Origin: Phycisphaera sp.
GTDB taxonomy: Bacteria > Planctomycetota > Phycisphaerae > Phycisphaerales > SM1A02
Length of the DNA: 64,000 bases
Direction of reading: 5' to 3'
Assembly (NCBI GenBank): GCA_016124975.1
Contig: WGMP01000025.1
Coordinates: forward strand, 62,001 to 126,000
Below the pieces are notes generated by a model that saw only the letters and a list, made by a program, of their open reading frames with translations, had not been told where the DNA came from and did no database searches. The stretch's first letter is position 1. The number at the start of each line of letters is the position of its first letter. Made by a program: the position numbers and the translations under genes. Below are positions 28,447-38,137 of this stretch, in pieces.

Positions 28447-31028
28447 CATCGACGCACGAGACGGCTGTGGGCGGCGTCGACCACGCATGCGCGCACTGCA
28501 CGCTTCCCGTTCCTGCGGCGGAGTTCTGCGCGGGCGCCGCGCTGCAGTTCTGCTGCGGCGGATGCCGTGCCGTGCATGGCGCGCTTCATGCGAGCGGTCT
28601 TGAGCGCTACTACGAGATGCGCGAGCGCGAGCGCGTCTCGGCGGACGCGATCGAGCCCGCCCGCGTCACGGGGCGTGGCTTCGAGTCCTTTGACGACGCC
28701 GTGTTCTCGGCGCGGCATGTCCGCGATGGCGGCGAGGGGCTGGCCGCGGCGGAGCTGCGCATCGACGGCATCCGCTGCGGCGCGTGCGTGTGGCTCCTCG
28801 AGGCGATGCCGCGCATCGTCCGTGGCGTCCACGAGGTGCGCATCGACGGCGCGCGCGGGATCGCGCGCATTCGCTGGGCGCCGTCGGCGGTCGCACTGTC
28901 GGGAATCGCGCGTCGATTCGACGCGCTTGGATACCAGCTCGTGCCCTTCGCGGATCCCGACGCCGTGGCGCGCGAGCGCGCGATGACGCGCGCTTGGGTC
29001 GTGCGGATCGGCATCGCAGGCGCGATCGCCACCAACGCGATGGCGATCGGATTCGCGCTGTACGGCGGCATCCTCGCCGAGATGGAGCCTGCCTACAGAC
29101 TGTTCTTCCAGTGGTGCACGGTGGCGTTGGCGCTCGTCGCCCTTGCGTTTCCGGGTCGCGTCTTCCTGACCAATGCGTGGATGGCGGTGCGCGCACGCAC
29201 GCCGCACATGGACATGCCCGTCGCATTCGGACTCGTCGCGGCGGTCGGTGCGGGCATCGCATCCACGATCTACGGATCGGGCTCGATCTACTGCGAGAGC
29301 GCCGCGATGCTCGTCTTCCTGCTCCTCGTGGGCAGGTTCTTCCAGTACACGCGGCAGCGCAAGGCGCGCGAGCAGGTCGAGCTTCTCCTCGCGATCGTTC
29401 CTTCGGTCGCGCGCAAGGTCGTTCGCGACGCGCTCGGAGGGGAGCGCGTCGTGGAGGCGCCTGTCGAGACGCTTGCGCCGGGCGATGTCGTCGAGGTGAC
29501 AGCGGGCGAGGCGTGCCCGGCGGACGGGCGGCTCGTTGACCAGGATGCGCATCTCGACCTCTCGCATCTCACGGGCGAGTCGGTGCCGCAGCGCGTGTCG
29601 CGGGGCGGGCAGGTCTTCGCGGGTTCGCGGGTGCTTGGTGCGCCTGCGCGCCTCGAGGTCGTGGTCGCTGGCGCGGAGACGCGCGCCGCGCGGCTGCTCG
29701 AACTCGTGCGCGACGCAAGCGAGCGACGCGCGCCCGTGGTCGAGCTTGCGAACCGCATCTCGGGCTGGTTCCTCCTCGTGGTGGTGGCGCTCGCTGCGAC
29801 GACGGTCGCGTGGTGGTGGCCGCGCGTGGGCGCCGAGGAATCGCTCGGGCGCGCCGTCGCCTTCCTCGTTGTCACCTGCCCCTGCGCGCTCGGGCTCGCG
29901 ACGCCGCTCGCGGTCGTCGCGGGGATCGGCAAGGGCGCGCGGCGCGGCGTGCTCGTGAAGGGCGGCGATGTCCTCGAGCGCGCCTCGCGCGTGGGCACGC
30001 TCGTCCTCGACAAGACGGGCACCGTCACGGAGGGACGCACCGAGGTGCTCGCGCATCTCGGTGGCCGCGAGGCGCTTCGGCTCGCCGCGGCGCTCGAGGC
30101 GCGCAGCGCGCATCCTTCGGCGCGGGCGATCGTGGAGGCGCTGACGGACGACGGCCCCGCGATCACGCCGAGCGACGTGCGGGAGATCCCAGGCCTCGGG
30201 ATCGAGGGAAGGATCGGCACGAGGCTCGTGCGCGTGGGAAGCGCGCGCTTCATGGAGTCCGTCTGCGCGACGATGCCCGACGAGATCCGCGCGGAGGGAC
30301 AGCGGTTCGCAGGCATCGGCCTCGCGCCCGTCTTCGTCGCGGTGCAGGGCCGGGTCGAGGCCGTGCTCGGGATCGGCGACGCGATCCGCGGCGATGCGCG
30401 AGAGACCGTCGCGCGGCTCAAGCGCGCGGGCTGGCGCGTGATGCTCGCGTCGGGCGACGATGCGGTCGTCGTCAGCGGCGTGGCGCGCGCGCTCGGCATC
30501 GATCCGCGCGATGCGCTCGGAGGACTCTCGCCCGAGGCGAAGCTCGAGCTCGTGAGGCGCGAGGACCTCGCGCGCCCCGTGGTCATGGTGGGCGACGGCG
30601 TGAACGATCTCGCCGCGCTCGCGGCGGCCGATGTCGGCGTCGCCGTGCGCAACGGCGCGCAGGCGTCGCACCATGTCGCCGACGTGTGCCTCGCCGCGCG
30701 CGGCATCCGCCCGCTCGAGCGTTTCCTCGCTGGCTCGCGCAGCACGATGCGCACGATCAAGGCAAATCTCCTCATCTCGATCGGCTACAACATCGTCGGC
30801 GGAGCGCTGGCGTTCCTCGGGCTCGTGAACCCTCTCGTCGCGGCGGTGATCATGCCGCTGAGCGGACTCACCGTGCTCGTGGTCGCGCTGCGGATGCCGT
30901 CGTTTGCGATTCCGCAGTCGGGCCGCCCGCGTCGGGCGGGCGAGTCGTCAGGGGATCGCGATGCCTCGGCCGCGGGATCGGGCGTCGACCGTCCGTTCGA
31001 GCATGGCCTTCCCCAGGAGGTCCGCTGA
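28443..31028 (+). CDS. ccoI: Copper-transporting P-type ATPase CcoI/FixI
   Basis: 861 residues from ATG 28443, overlapping the previous stop (ATGA). Order: an N-terminal zinc-finger-like segment (CAHCTLPVPAAEFC, FCCGGCRAVH), a heavy-metal-associated domain with IRCGACVWLLE near 115, eight membrane helices, actuator motif LTGESVPQ, the ion-site CPCALGLATP, phosphorylation site DKTGTVTEG, and hinge GDGVNDLAAL. This domain set is that of FixI/CcoI, which supplies copper to the cbb3 CuB site by moving Cu(I) out of the cytoplasm. The following ccoS begins within the stop (TGATG). Confidence 0.95.
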   Translation: MTSTHETAVGGVDHACAHCTLPVPAAEFCAGAALQFCCGGCRAVHGALHASGLERYYEMRERERVSADAIEPARVTGRGFESFDDAVFSARHVRDGGEGLAAAELRIDGIRCGACVWLLEAMPRIVRGVHEVRIDGARGIARIRWAPSAVALSGIARRFDALGYQLVPFADPDAVARERAMTRAWVVRIGIAGAIATNAMAIGFALYGGILAEMEPAYRLFFQWCTVALALVALAFPGRVFLTNAWMAVRARTPHMDMPVAFGLVAAVGAGIASTIYGSGSIYCESAAMLVFLLLVGRFFQYTRQRKAREQVELLLAIVPSVARKVVRDALGGERVVEAPVETLAPGDVVEVTAGEACPADGRLVDQDAHLDLSHLTGESVPQRVSRGGQVFAGSRVLGAPARLEVVVAGAETRAARLLELVRDASERRAPVVELANRISGWFLLVVVALAATTVAWWWPRVGAEESLGRAVAFLVVTCPCALGLATPLAVVAGIGKGARRGVLVKGGDVLERASRVGTLVLDKTGTVTEGRTEVLAHLGGREALRLAAALEARSAHPSARAIVEALTDDGPAITPSDVREIPGLGIEGRIGTRLVRVGSARFMESVCATMPDEIRAEGQRFAGIGLAPVFVAVQGRVEAVLGIGDAIRGDARETVARLKRAGWRVMLASGDDAVVVSGVARALGIDPRDALGGLSPEAKLELVRREDLARPVVMVGDGVNDLAALAAADVGVAVRNGAQASHHVADVCLAARGIRPLERFLAGSRSTMRTIKANLLISIGYNIVGGALAFLGLVNPLVAAVIMPLSGLTVLVVALRMPSFAIPQSGRPRRAGESSGDRDASAAGSGVDRPFEHGLPQEVR

Positions 31029-31243
31029 TGGAACTCGTCTTCGTCGCGCTTCCCGTCGCCCTCGTCATCGGTGGAGCGGCCCTCGTGGCCTTCGCGTGGG
31101 CCGCCAAGGACGATCAGTTCGAGGACCTCGATACGCCACCGAGGCGGGCGATCTTCGACGAAATCCCTGCGAAGGACGCGGCGGAGGCGGGGGTGCCCGA
31201 CCCCGCGCCCACGGAGACATCCGCGGATTCCCGCCAACCTTGA
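31028..31243 (+). CDS. ccoS: cbb3 oxidase maturation protein CcoS
   Basis: 71 residues from ATG 31028, one base into the ccoI stop. One membrane helix (ALPVALVIGGAALVAFAWAA) followed by KDDQFEDLDTPPRRAIFDE, which matches the strongly conserved CcoS motif (GQFDDLDGPA-RML-D). Last gene of the cbb3 operon; required in other bacteria for haem and copper insertion. Confidence 0.92.
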   Translation: MELVFVALPVALVIGGAALVAFAWAAKDDQFEDLDTPPRRAIFDEIPAKDAAEAGVPDPAPTETSADSRQP

Positions 31244-31275
31244 GGGCAGCCGCTTCACTTTTGCCGTCCCCGTAG

Positions 31276-31288
31276 TAGGCTTCCGCCA
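31276..31288 (+). promoter_or_regulatory. -10 element placed for a leaderless start
   Basis: TAGGCT (31276-31281) lies six bases before the ATG at 31288, with TTCACT (31254-31259, 16-bp spacing) as a possible -35. There is no Shine-Dalgarno between them, so the transcript would begin at or next to the ATG. Confidence 0.45.
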
Positions 31289-33066
31289 TGCGGGGCCACC
31301 GCAGAGACATGCTGGCTGCGTTCACCGTCGGCCTTGCCGCGGCGGGATGCGGCGTCGCCTCCGCGCAAATCCAGTTCGTCGACGCCACCGTCGCGAGCGG
31401 TCTCGGAGGTTTCACCCATTCGCCGAACTCGCTCGCCGTGCCCGGGCTCAACGAGTGGATCATGGGCGGCATCGGCGTCGGCGACTTCAACGACGACGGC
31501 TGGCCCGATGTCTATGTGCCGCGCGGCGGCGCGGGCGCCGACCGCCTCTTCATGAACAACGGCGACGGCACCTTTACAAACCGCGCGCCCGAGTGGGGCA
31601 TCTCGCTCGCGCACGCGGGCAACGGCGTCGCGTGCGCCGATTTCGACGGCGACGGACGCACCGACATCTATGTGACGAGCTACGGCACCGCGCTCGACAA
31701 CCTCGGGCAGGTCGGCCGCCACAGGCTCTATCGCAACACGGGCTCTGCGTTCGTCGACGTGGCGCCCGCGGTCGGCGTCCATCGCAGCGCGACCACCGGA
31801 TCCGTGGCGAACGGCGCTGCGTGGGGCGACCTCGATCTCGACGGCGACCTCGACCTCGCCGTGGCGGGCTGGTCGTCGGTGCACTTCGGGAACCGCGTGT
31901 TCCGCAACGACGGCGGCGTGTTCACCGAGGTGACGCCGCCTGTGCTGCTCTCCGCGGTCACCTGGGGATTCCAACCCGCATTCGTCGATCTCACGGGTGA
32001 TGGATTTCCTGAACTTCTGATCGCGTCGGACTTCGAGACGGGGCGCGCGTTCGTCAACATGCGCGATGGCTCGTTCCAGCTTGCCACGGAGGAGCTCGGC
32101 CTCGGCATCGACGACAACGGCATGGGCCATTGCGTCGCCGACCTCGACCGCGACGGGCTGCCCGACTACTTCGTGACCAGCATCCACATGAACACGCCGA
32201 ATCCGGGCATGTACAACGGCAATACGCTGTACATGCAGCGCCCGGAAGGCGTTCGGTTCCGCGAGGAGGCGCTGAAGCGCGGCTGCTCCGACGGCGGGTG
32301 GGGCTGGGGCGTCGCGGCGGTCGACCTCGACCACGACGGGTGGGAGGACCTCGTCGAGGTGAACGGCCGCAACGCGTCTGAGTGGGCGAACGAGCAGGAG
32401 TATGTCTATCGAAACATCGGAGATGGATTCTTCGAGCGGCTGGGTGCTCCGACGGGGCTCTCGCTCGCGGCGGACGCGCGCGCCGTCGCGCTGATCGACC
32501 ATGACCGCGACGGCGACATGGATGTGCTGATCCTCGTGAACGCGGGCCCGCTCAAGCTCTATCGCAACGACTCCGCGAAGACGGGCGGATGGCTGCAGCT
32601 CGATCTCGCGGCCGGAGCGGGGAGCCGCGTCGCGCCGCACGGAATCGGGTCCGTGGTCGAGGTTCGGCAGACGCAGCCTGCCAAGGGCGCGAAGGGCGCG
32701 GGCGAGGAGATCGTGCTCAGGCGCTTCGTCCACTCGGGCTCGGGCTACAACGCGAGCAGCGAGCATCTCGTGCATGTCGGACTGCCCGATGCCACGGCGC
32801 CCGTCGACATGCGGGTCGAGTGGCCGACCGGCCAGACGAGCGTGATCGGGGCGGTGGCGCCGAACCAACGGCTTTCGCTCGCCGCACCCGCGCGCAGCGA
32901 TCTCGACGCCGACGGCATCGTCGGGAAGGGCGATCTCGCGGCCCTCGTCGCGGCGTGGGGCGGAACCGACCTCGGTGACCGATCGATCCGTGCCGCGGAC
33001 CTTGACCGCGACGGCGTCGTCGGAGCGCGGGATCTCGCGCTTCTCCTTGCGGACTGGTCGCGGTAG
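31288..33066 (+). CDS. Secreted FG-GAP/ASPIC-UnbV (CRTAC1-like) protein with dockerin-like tail
   Basis: 592 residues from ATG 31288 (ATG 31309 also possible). Signal peptide ends near VASA. Residues about 25-430 are VCBS/FG-GAP units: DFNDDGWPDVYV, DFDGDGRTDIYV, DLDLDGDLDLAV, DLTGDGFPELLI, DLDHDGWEDLVE, DHDRDGDMDVLI. Residues about 430-535 form the ASPIC/UnbV domain (GSVVEVRQ, SSEHLVHVGLPDA, VEWPTGQTSVI). The last 55 residues are two EF-hand-like dockerin-type repeats, DLDADGIVGKGDLAALV and DLDRDGVVGARDLALLL, ending in ADWSR. This tail is frequent on exported planctomycete proteins; whether it binds a cohesin partner or only calcium is unknown. Function unknown. Confidence 0.85.
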   Translation: MRGHRRDMLAAFTVGLAAAGCGVASAQIQFVDATVASGLGGFTHSPNSLAVPGLNEWIMGGIGVGDFNDDGWPDVYVPRGGAGADRLFMNNGDGTFTNRAPEWGISLAHAGNGVACADFDGDGRTDIYVTSYGTALDNLGQVGRHRLYRNTGSAFVDVAPAVGVHRSATTGSVANGAAWGDLDLDGDLDLAVAGWSSVHFGNRVFRNDGGVFTEVTPPVLLSAVTWGFQPAFVDLTGDGFPELLIASDFETGRAFVNMRDGSFQLATEELGLGIDDNGMGHCVADLDRDGLPDYFVTSIHMNTPNPGMYNGNTLYMQRPEGVRFREEALKRGCSDGGWGWGVAAVDLDHDGWEDLVEVNGRNASEWANEQEYVYRNIGDGFFERLGAPTGLSLAADARAVALIDHDRDGDMDVLILVNAGPLKLYRNDSAKTGGWLQLDLAAGAGSRVAPHGIGSVVEVRQTQPAKGAKGAGEEIVLRRFVHSGSGYNASSEHLVHVGLPDATAPVDMRVEWPTGQTSVIGAVAPNQRLSLAAPARSDLDADGIVGKGDLAALVAAWGGTDLGDRSIRAADLDRDGVVGARDLALLLADWSR

Positions 33067-33169
33067 CGCGGGGCGCTCGATGCATGAAGGGCGATGGGAT
33101 TCGCGGTGCGCGCCGCGCACGATTTCGCGTGCGTCCGTACCATCCGCTCCACCCCGCAGGAGCCCTCCC

Positions 33170-35302
33170 GTGAGCACCGCCATGACCGCTTTCCCCAAGC
33201 AGCACGCAGGCACGCCGAGCGGCACGCCTGCGATCGACGACCTCGCCATCAACACGATTCGCACGCTCTCGATCGACGCGGTCCAGGGCGCGGACTCCGG
33301 CCACCCGGGCGCCCCGATGGGCCTCGCGCCCGTCGCGTATGCGCTGTGGCAGGAGGCGCTGCGCTACGACCCCGCGCAGCCCTCGTGGGCGAACCGCGAC
33401 CGCTTCGTCCTCTCGAACGGCCATGCGTCGATGCTCATCTATTCGCTGCTGCACCTCGCGGGCGTCGAGCGCGTCGACCACGACGGGAGGGCGACGGGCG
33501 AACTGTCGGTGCCGCTCGAGGAGATCAAGCGCTTCCGCCAGCTGGGCTCCGTGTGCCCGGGCCACCCCGAGAGCCACCTCACGACGGGCATCGAGACGAC
33601 GACGGGGCCGCTCGGCCAGGGCCTCGCGACGAGCGTCGGCATGGCGATCGCGTCGCAGTGGCTCGGCGCGCGCTACAACCGTCCCGGCTACGCGCTCTTC
33701 GACTACCGCGTATGGGCGATCTGCGGCGACGGCTGCCTGATGGAGGGGATCTCCGCCGAGGCCGCGTCGCTCGCGGGGCACCTCGGGCTCGCGAACCTCT
33801 GCTGGATCTACGACTCGAACCGCATCACGATCGAGGGGAAGACCGACCTCGCGTATTCCGACGATGTCGCGGCGCGCTTCGCGGGCTATGGCTGGAATGT
33901 GCTGCGCGTCGGCGATGCGAACGATCTTCCGCAGCTCGCACGCGCCTACGAGACCGCGCGGCGCAACGCGGACCGCCCGACGATGATCATCGTCGACAGC
34001 CACATCGGCTACGGCTCTCCGAAGAAGCAGGACACCGCGAGCGCGCACGGCGAGCCTCTCGGCGAGGAGGAGATCAAGGTCACGAAGCGCGCGTACGGAT
34101 GGCCCGAGGACGCGAAGTTCCTCGTCCCTGACGGCGTGCGCGAGCGCTTCGCCGAGAAGCTCGGGCGCCGCGGCGCCGTTGCGAGCGCCGAGTGGCGCGA
34201 GCGCTTCGAGGCGTACGCGAAGGCGTATCCGTGGCTTGCCGACGAAGTGCGCACGATGCTTTCGCGCGGGCTGCCCGAGGGCTGGGACAAGGACCTCAAG
34301 CCCGCCGCCGCCGACGCGAAGGGGAACGCCACGCGCAACAGCTCGGGCGCGGCGCTCAACGCGATCGCGAAGCAGGTGCCGTGGATGATCGGCGGCTCCG
34401 CCGACTTGGCGCCGAGCACGAAGACGCTCCTCACCTTCGAGGGCGCGGGCAGCTTCCAGAAGGGAAATCGCCTCGGCCGCAACCTGCACTTCGGGATCCG
34501 CGAGCACGCGATGGCCGCCGTGTGCAACGGCCTCGCGCTTTCGGGCCTGCGGCCGTACGGCGCGGGCTTCCTGATCTTCAGCGACTACGCGCGCGGCGCG
34601 ATCCGACTCAGCTCGATCATGGAGCTGCCTGTCCTCCACATCTTCACGCACGACTCGATCTATGTCGGCGAGGACGGGCCCACGCACCAGCCGATCGAGC
34701 AGCTCGTCGGCCTGCGCGCGATTCCGGGGATGCATGTGTTCCGGCCGTGCGACACGAACGAGGTGCATGCGTGCTGGCGCGCGGCGATGAACCTGACGCA
34801 TTACCCCGCGGTGCTTGCGCTCACGCGGCAGAACCTTCCGACGCTCGACCGCTCGGTGGTGGCGAGCGCCGACGGCTGCGCGCGCGGCGCGTATGTCCTC
34901 AGCGATGCGGAGGGCGGCCTGCCCGACGTGATCCTGATCGGGACGGGCAGCGAGGTGCACCTCTGCCTCGGCGCGCAGGAGATCCTCGCGAAGGAAGGCG
35001 TGCGCGCGCGCGTGGTGTCGATGCCGTGCACGGCGCTCTTCGACGCGCAGGACGAGGCGTACCGCGCGAGCGTGCTGCCGAGCGCCGTGCGCGCGCGCGT
35101 CACCTGCGAGGCCTCGAGCACGATGGGATGGGACCGCTACGCGGGCCTCGACGGCGAGTGCGTGGGCATGACAACCTTCGGCGCGAGCGCGCCGGCGAAG
35201 GATGTGGCGAAGCACTTCGGCTTCACGCCCGAGCGCGTGGCCGAGGCTGCGCGTGCGTCGCTTGCGCGCGTGCGCGGCGCGCATGCGGGAGGTGCGCGGT
35301 GA
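33170..35302 (+). CDS. tkt: Transketolase
   Basis: 710 residues from GTG 33170, chosen because AGGAG stands seven bases upstream; ATG 33182 is the alternative. Thiamine-diphosphate enzyme of the pentose phosphate pathway moving two-carbon units between sugar phosphates. Signs: [13 protein letters not shown] near residue 45, [32 protein letters not shown], thiamine-binding [28 protein letters not shown], then the second-domain [14 protein letters not shown] and [15 protein letters not shown]. One oddity is [28 protein letters not shown], standard for bacterial Tkt, confirming type. It overlaps rpiB by four bases, so the two non-oxidative pentose phosphate enzymes are co-translated. Confidence 0.97.
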   Translation: MSTAMTAFPKQHAGTPSGTPAIDDLAINTIRTLSIDAVQGADSGHPGAPMGLAPVAYALWQEALRYDPAQPSWANRDRFVLSNGHASMLIYSLLHLAGVERVDHDGRATGELSVPLEEIKRFRQLGSVCPGHPESHLTTGIETTTGPLGQGLATSVGMAIASQWLGARYNRPGYALFDYRVWAICGDGCLMEGISAEAASLAGHLGLANLCWIYDSNRITIEGKTDLAYSDDVAARFAGYGWNVLRVGDANDLPQLARAYETARRNADRPTMIIVDSHIGYGSPKKQDTASAHGEPLGEEEIKVTKRAYGWPEDAKFLVPDGVRERFAEKLGRRGAVASAEWRERFEAYAKAYPWLADEVRTMLSRGLPEGWDKDLKPAAADAKGNATRNSSGAALNAIAKQVPWMIGGSADLAPSTKTLLTFEGAGSFQKGNRLGRNLHFGIREHAMAAVCNGLALSGLRPYGAGFLIFSDYARGAIRLSSIMELPVLHIFTHDSIYVGEDGPTHQPIEQLVGLRAIPGMHVFRPCDTNEVHACWRAAMNLTHYPAVLALTRQNLPTLDRSVVASADGCARGAYVLSDAEGGLPDVILIGTGSEVHLCLGAQEILAKEGVRARVVSMPCTALFDAQDEAYRASVLPSAVRARVTCEASSTMGWDRYAGLDGECVGMTTFGASAPAKDVAKHFGFTPERVAEAARASLARVRGAHAGGAR

Positions 35303-35751
35303 AGATCGCCGTCGCAAGCGACCACGCGGGTTTCCCGCTGAAGGAAGCGATGAAGAAGGAGGTCGAGGCGCTCGGCCACAGCGTGCTCGATCTCGGCACG
35401 CACTCGACCGACTCGGTCGACTATCCCGATTACGCCGAGAAGCTCGGGCTTGCGGTCGTCTCTGGCGAGATCGAGCGCGGCATCCTCTTCTGCGGCTCGG
35501 GGATCGGCGCGAGCGTCGCCGCGAACAAGATCCCGGGCGTCCGCGCAGGCAACTGCAGCGACACCTACTCGGCGCACCAGGGCGTCGAGCACGACGCGAT
35601 GAACGTGCTCGTCCTCGGCGGCCGCACGGTCGGCCCAGCGGTCGCCGCCGAGATGGTGCGCGCGTTCCTCGCGGCCGAGTACACGCGCGAGCCGCGGCAC
35701 GAGAAGCGCCTTGCCAAGGTCATGGCGATCGAGGAGCGGTACGGGGCCTGA
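35299..35751 (+). CDS. rpiB: Ribose 5-phosphate isomerase B
   Basis: 150 residues from GTG 35299, overlapping the tkt stop (GTGA). Typical RpiB/LacAB protein: [16 protein letters not shown] start, [45 protein letters not shown] with the catalytic cysteine in FCGSG, and the phosphate-binding H-x-R/ A[12 protein letters not shown] segment. It interconverts ribose 5-phosphate and ribulose 5-phosphate, feeding the transketolase encoded just upstream. Downstream is a 147-base convergent spacer with repeats. Confidence 0.96.
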   Translation: MKIAVASDHAGFPLKEAMKKEVEALGHSVLDLGTHSTDSVDYPDYAEKLGLAVVSGEIERGILFCGSGIGASVAANKIPGVRAGNCSDTYSAHQGVEHDAMNVLVLGGRTVGPAVAAEMVRAFLAAEYTREPRHEKRLAKVMAIEERYGA

Positions 35752-35803
35752 GCGCCCGCGCGCGGGAAGTGCGGCAGTGTGTCCACGCGCGTGCAGACGC
35801 TCA

Positions 35804-35890
35804 GTCCACGCCAAAGCGAGCGGCCGCCGCGCGTGCGTCCGCCTCATCCACGCCAAAGCGAGCGGCCGCAGCCGCGAGCGCTCAAACCAC
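35804..35890 (+). repeat. Direct repeat and accessory-zone repeat motif in rpiB-FKBP spacer
   Basis: TCCACGCCAAAGCGAGCGGC occurs at 35804 and again at 35847, 43 bases apart. The second copy runs into AGCGGCCGCAGCCGCGAGCG and CTCAA, a motif that reappears near 45353-45377 at the end of the third folE-tail repeat. It may be part of the same extragenic repeat family. Confidence 0.7.
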
Positions 35891-35898
35891 GCCGTGCT

Positions 35899-36780
35899 TC
35901 AGCGCTGCTCGCCAGGCTCCTTCACCGACACGAGCTCGACATCGAAGATGAGCGTCGCCTTCGGCGGAATCGGCCCGCGGCCTCGCTCGCCGTACGCGAG
36001 CGCGTAGGGGATGACGAGCTTGCGCTTGCCGCCGACCTTCATGTCGCCGACGCCTTCGGTCCATCCTGGGATCACGCCGCCGAGCATGAACTCCGCGGGC
36101 TGGCCGCGGTCGACGCTCGAATCGAACTTGGTGCCGTCGGTGAGCCAGCCCGTGTAGTGCACGACGACGGTCGTGTTGCGGCCCGCGGGCATGGCGCCCG
36201 TTCCCTCGACGAGGTCGACGAACTGCAGGCCCGAAGGCGTCGTGAGCAGTTCACCCTCGAACGGCGAGCCGGGGAAGCGCGCGCGTGCCGTGTCGGAGAT
36301 GACGGAGCCATCGACTGCGTTCAGCACGACCTCGTAGGCCTTTCCGCCGTTGAAGATCTCGATCTTGGCCGTGGCGGGCTCGCCCTCGAAGTCGAGGCGC
36401 GCCGAGCGGACGGATCCGTTGTGGCGCTCGAGCGCGGACTTGATGGCCGCGCCGATCGTCATGGTGGGCGCGCTGACGGTGCCGCTCGTCGCGTCGACCA
36501 TGACCTTGCGCGCGCCCGTGCCCGTGCCGACCGTGATCTCGTAGCGGAGCGCGCCCGCGAGCACGGCCCGCGCATCGACGCACGCGCCGCCCGCGGCCTT
36601 CTCGGCGAGCTCGATCGCCTGCATCATCGAGACGGGTGCGGCCGCGAGGGTCTGCTCGACCTCGGCTGGATCGGGCGGGACGGTCGTGTAGTCGGTCTGC
36701 TGCATGGGCGAGAGTCCGAGGGCAAGCGGGGCCGCGAGCGCGGCTGCGAGGGTCGTCGAGAGGAACGCGAGGCGGTTCAT
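35899..36780 (-). CDS. Secreted FKBP-type peptidyl-prolyl isomerase with N-terminal PepSY-like region
   Basis: 293 residues from ATG 36780 with AGGAG seven bases upstream and a signal peptide ([14 protein letters not shown]). Residues about 45-180 contain two PepSY-like units: [31 protein letters not shown]-type and [27 protein letters not shown], each followed by Y-E-[IV] and VDA-x-[SD]G. Residues about 185-290 are an FKBP domain: [77 protein letters not shown]. PepSY modules are known as protease-inhibitor or sensor units and are not usual partners of FKBP. A periplasmic or surface chaperone is a reasonable reading. Confidence 0.87.
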   Translation of the reverse strand: MNRLAFLSTTLAAALAAPLALGLSPMQQTDYTTVPPDPAEVEQTLAAAPVSMMQAIELAEKAAGGACVDARAVLAGALRYEITVGTGTGARKVMVDATSGTVSAPTMTIGAAIKSALERHNGSVRSARLDFEGEPATAKIEIFNGGKAYEVVLNAVDGSVISDTARARFPGSPFEGELLTTPSGLQFVDLVEGTGAMPAGRNTTVVVHYTGWLTDGTKFDSSVDRGQPAEFMLGGVIPGWTEGVGDMKVGGKRKLVIPYALAYGERGRGPIPPKATLIFDVELVSVKEPGEQR

Positions 36781-36874
36781 GGTGGGCTCCTGATCTCTAG
36801 AGGAGGCGATGGCGGAGGCGATGTCGGCGGGAAAGACAGTCGTGGCGCGGGCGCTCGACCCGTGAGGGCGGATG

Positions 36875-36880
36875 CTAGCA
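36875..36880 (+). promoter_or_regulatory. -10-like TAGCAT upstream of lipoprotein gene
   Basis: TAGCAT (36875-36880) in a short AT-richer patch 41 bases before ATG 36921, which has its own AAGGAG ribosome site. The -35 region shows only a weak match. Sequence match only. Confidence 0.3.
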
Positions 36881-36920
36881 TTCGCAGATCCGCGCGGCGC
36901 GCGGCCAGAAGGAGCGTGTC

Positions 36921-37229
36921 ATGTCGAAGTGCGCGTTGTCTCGATCGATCGGTGGGAACTTCATGAAGGCCGCGGGCGCGTGCGTGGCCATCGTTCCGCT
37001 CTGTCTCCTCGGCTGCGAGGACCTCTCGGGGGAGTCGGCTGCGACGCAGCAGGCCGCGACAGCGCCCGCGGACCCCGCAGCGAGCGAGGATGGTGCGACG
37101 CTCGAGACCGAGCCAGGTGCGCGCAGCGCGCTCGGCAAGGCGAAGGAGCGCGCCGAGCGCCTCGTGAACGAGGAGGTCGCGGAGTACAACCGCAAGCTCG
37201 AGGAGGCTGCGGAAGGCAAGTACCCGTAA
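36921..37229 (+). CDS. Small predicted lipoprotein
   Basis: 102 residues from ATG 36921, with AAGGAG seven bases upstream; ATG 36963 is an alternative. A hydrophobic stretch ([14 protein letters not shown]) ends in a lipobox LLGC, so the mature protein would begin at Cys near residue 32. The rest is Ala/Glu/Lys-rich ([16 protein letters not shown]) and ends in a helical, charged segment [27 protein letters not shown] that could form a short coiled coil. No family recognised. It is divergent from the FKBP gene and lies 164 bases before folE. Confidence 0.65.
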   Translation: MSKCALSRSIGGNFMKAAGACVAIVPLCLLGCEDLSGESAATQQAATAPADPAASEDGATLETEPGARSALGKAKERAERLVNEEVAEYNRKLEEAAEGKYP

Positions 37230-37393
37230 CTTCATGCTGGTACTGGCTTTGCGCTGTCATCCTCGACGATCGCAGCTCCCGCGGAGCGGTCGGTTCGCCC
37301 GTTTCCTGCGTGTGCGGTGAATCCGCGCCGAAAGCGGGCGCGATTGACCACCTTGCGCCGCGGGATGCCCCCGCCGGCGAGAGGAGAGCCGCC

Positions 37394-38137
37394 ATGATCG
37401 CACCGCAGAACGGGCTGTCGAACCACGCCGCGAACGAAGTCGGAAGCAACCTCGTCGACGAGGACCACTTCGGTGAACTCGATGCCTGCGAAGAGGGTTG
37501 CGCCTGCACCGCAGAACTGCACGCGCCACGCCAGCCTTCGGCGGCGGGCGCCGTCGACCAGCCGCGCATCGCACGAGCCGTGCGCGAGATCCTCTTCGCG
37601 ATCGGCGAGGACCCGGACCGCGACGGCCTGCTCGACACGCCGAAGCGCGTGGCCAAGGCGTACGCGGAGATCTTCCGCGGGCTCTCCGAGAACCCGTCGA
37701 CGCACCTCGCGCGCGTGTTCGAGCAGCGCTCGGACGAGCTCATCACCGTCACGAACATCAACTTCTTCTCGGTGTGCGAGCATCACCTGCTGCCGTTCCA
37801 CGGCCAGGCGCATGTGGCGTACATCCCGAACCACGGCCGCGTGGTGGGTTTGTCAAAGCTGGCCCGCACCGTCGAGGTGTTCGCGCGGCGGCCGCAGCTC
37901 CAGGAGCGGCTGACCGACCAGATCGCGGATGCGCTCGTCGCGCATCTCGACGCCGCGGGCGTCGTGGTGATGGTCGAGGGCGAGCACATGTGCATGAAGA
38001 TGCGCGGCGTCCGCTCGCACGATGCGCGCATGACGACCTTCGCGCGCCGCGGCGTGTACGCCGCCGACGAGTCGCGCGGCATGCAGGCGGTGCAGCTGGT
38101 GCGTGACATGGCGCGTGACATGGCGCGGCGCGGGTGA
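37394..38137 (+). CDS. folE: GTP cyclohydrolase I
   Basis: 247 residues from ATG 37394. It opens GTP to 7,8-dihydroneopterin triphosphate at the start of folate/tetrahydrobiopterin-type synthesis. The catalytic domain starts near residue 58: [25 protein letters not shown], the zinc site [18 protein letters not shown] with Cys and His ligands, [29 protein letters not shown], and [12 protein letters not shown] containing the third ligand. The N-terminal 55 residues are an extension with [13 protein letters not shown]. The last 45 residues (from [11 protein letters not shown]) and the DNA after the stop are copied twice more in the window (40660 and 45064), so this gene is the likely source of a repeat family. 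Confidence 0.95.
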   Translation: MIAPQNGLSNHAANEVGSNLVDEDHFGELDACEEGCACTAELHAPRQPSAAGAVDQPRIARAVREILFAIGEDPDRDGLLDTPKRVAKAYAEIFRGLSENPSTHLARVFEQRSDELITVTNINFFSVCEHHLLPFHGQAHVAYIPNHGRVVGLSKLARTVEVFARRPQLQERLTDQIADALVAHLDAAGVVVMVEGEHMCMKMRGVRSHDARMTTFARRGVYAADESRGMQAVQLVRDMARDMARRG

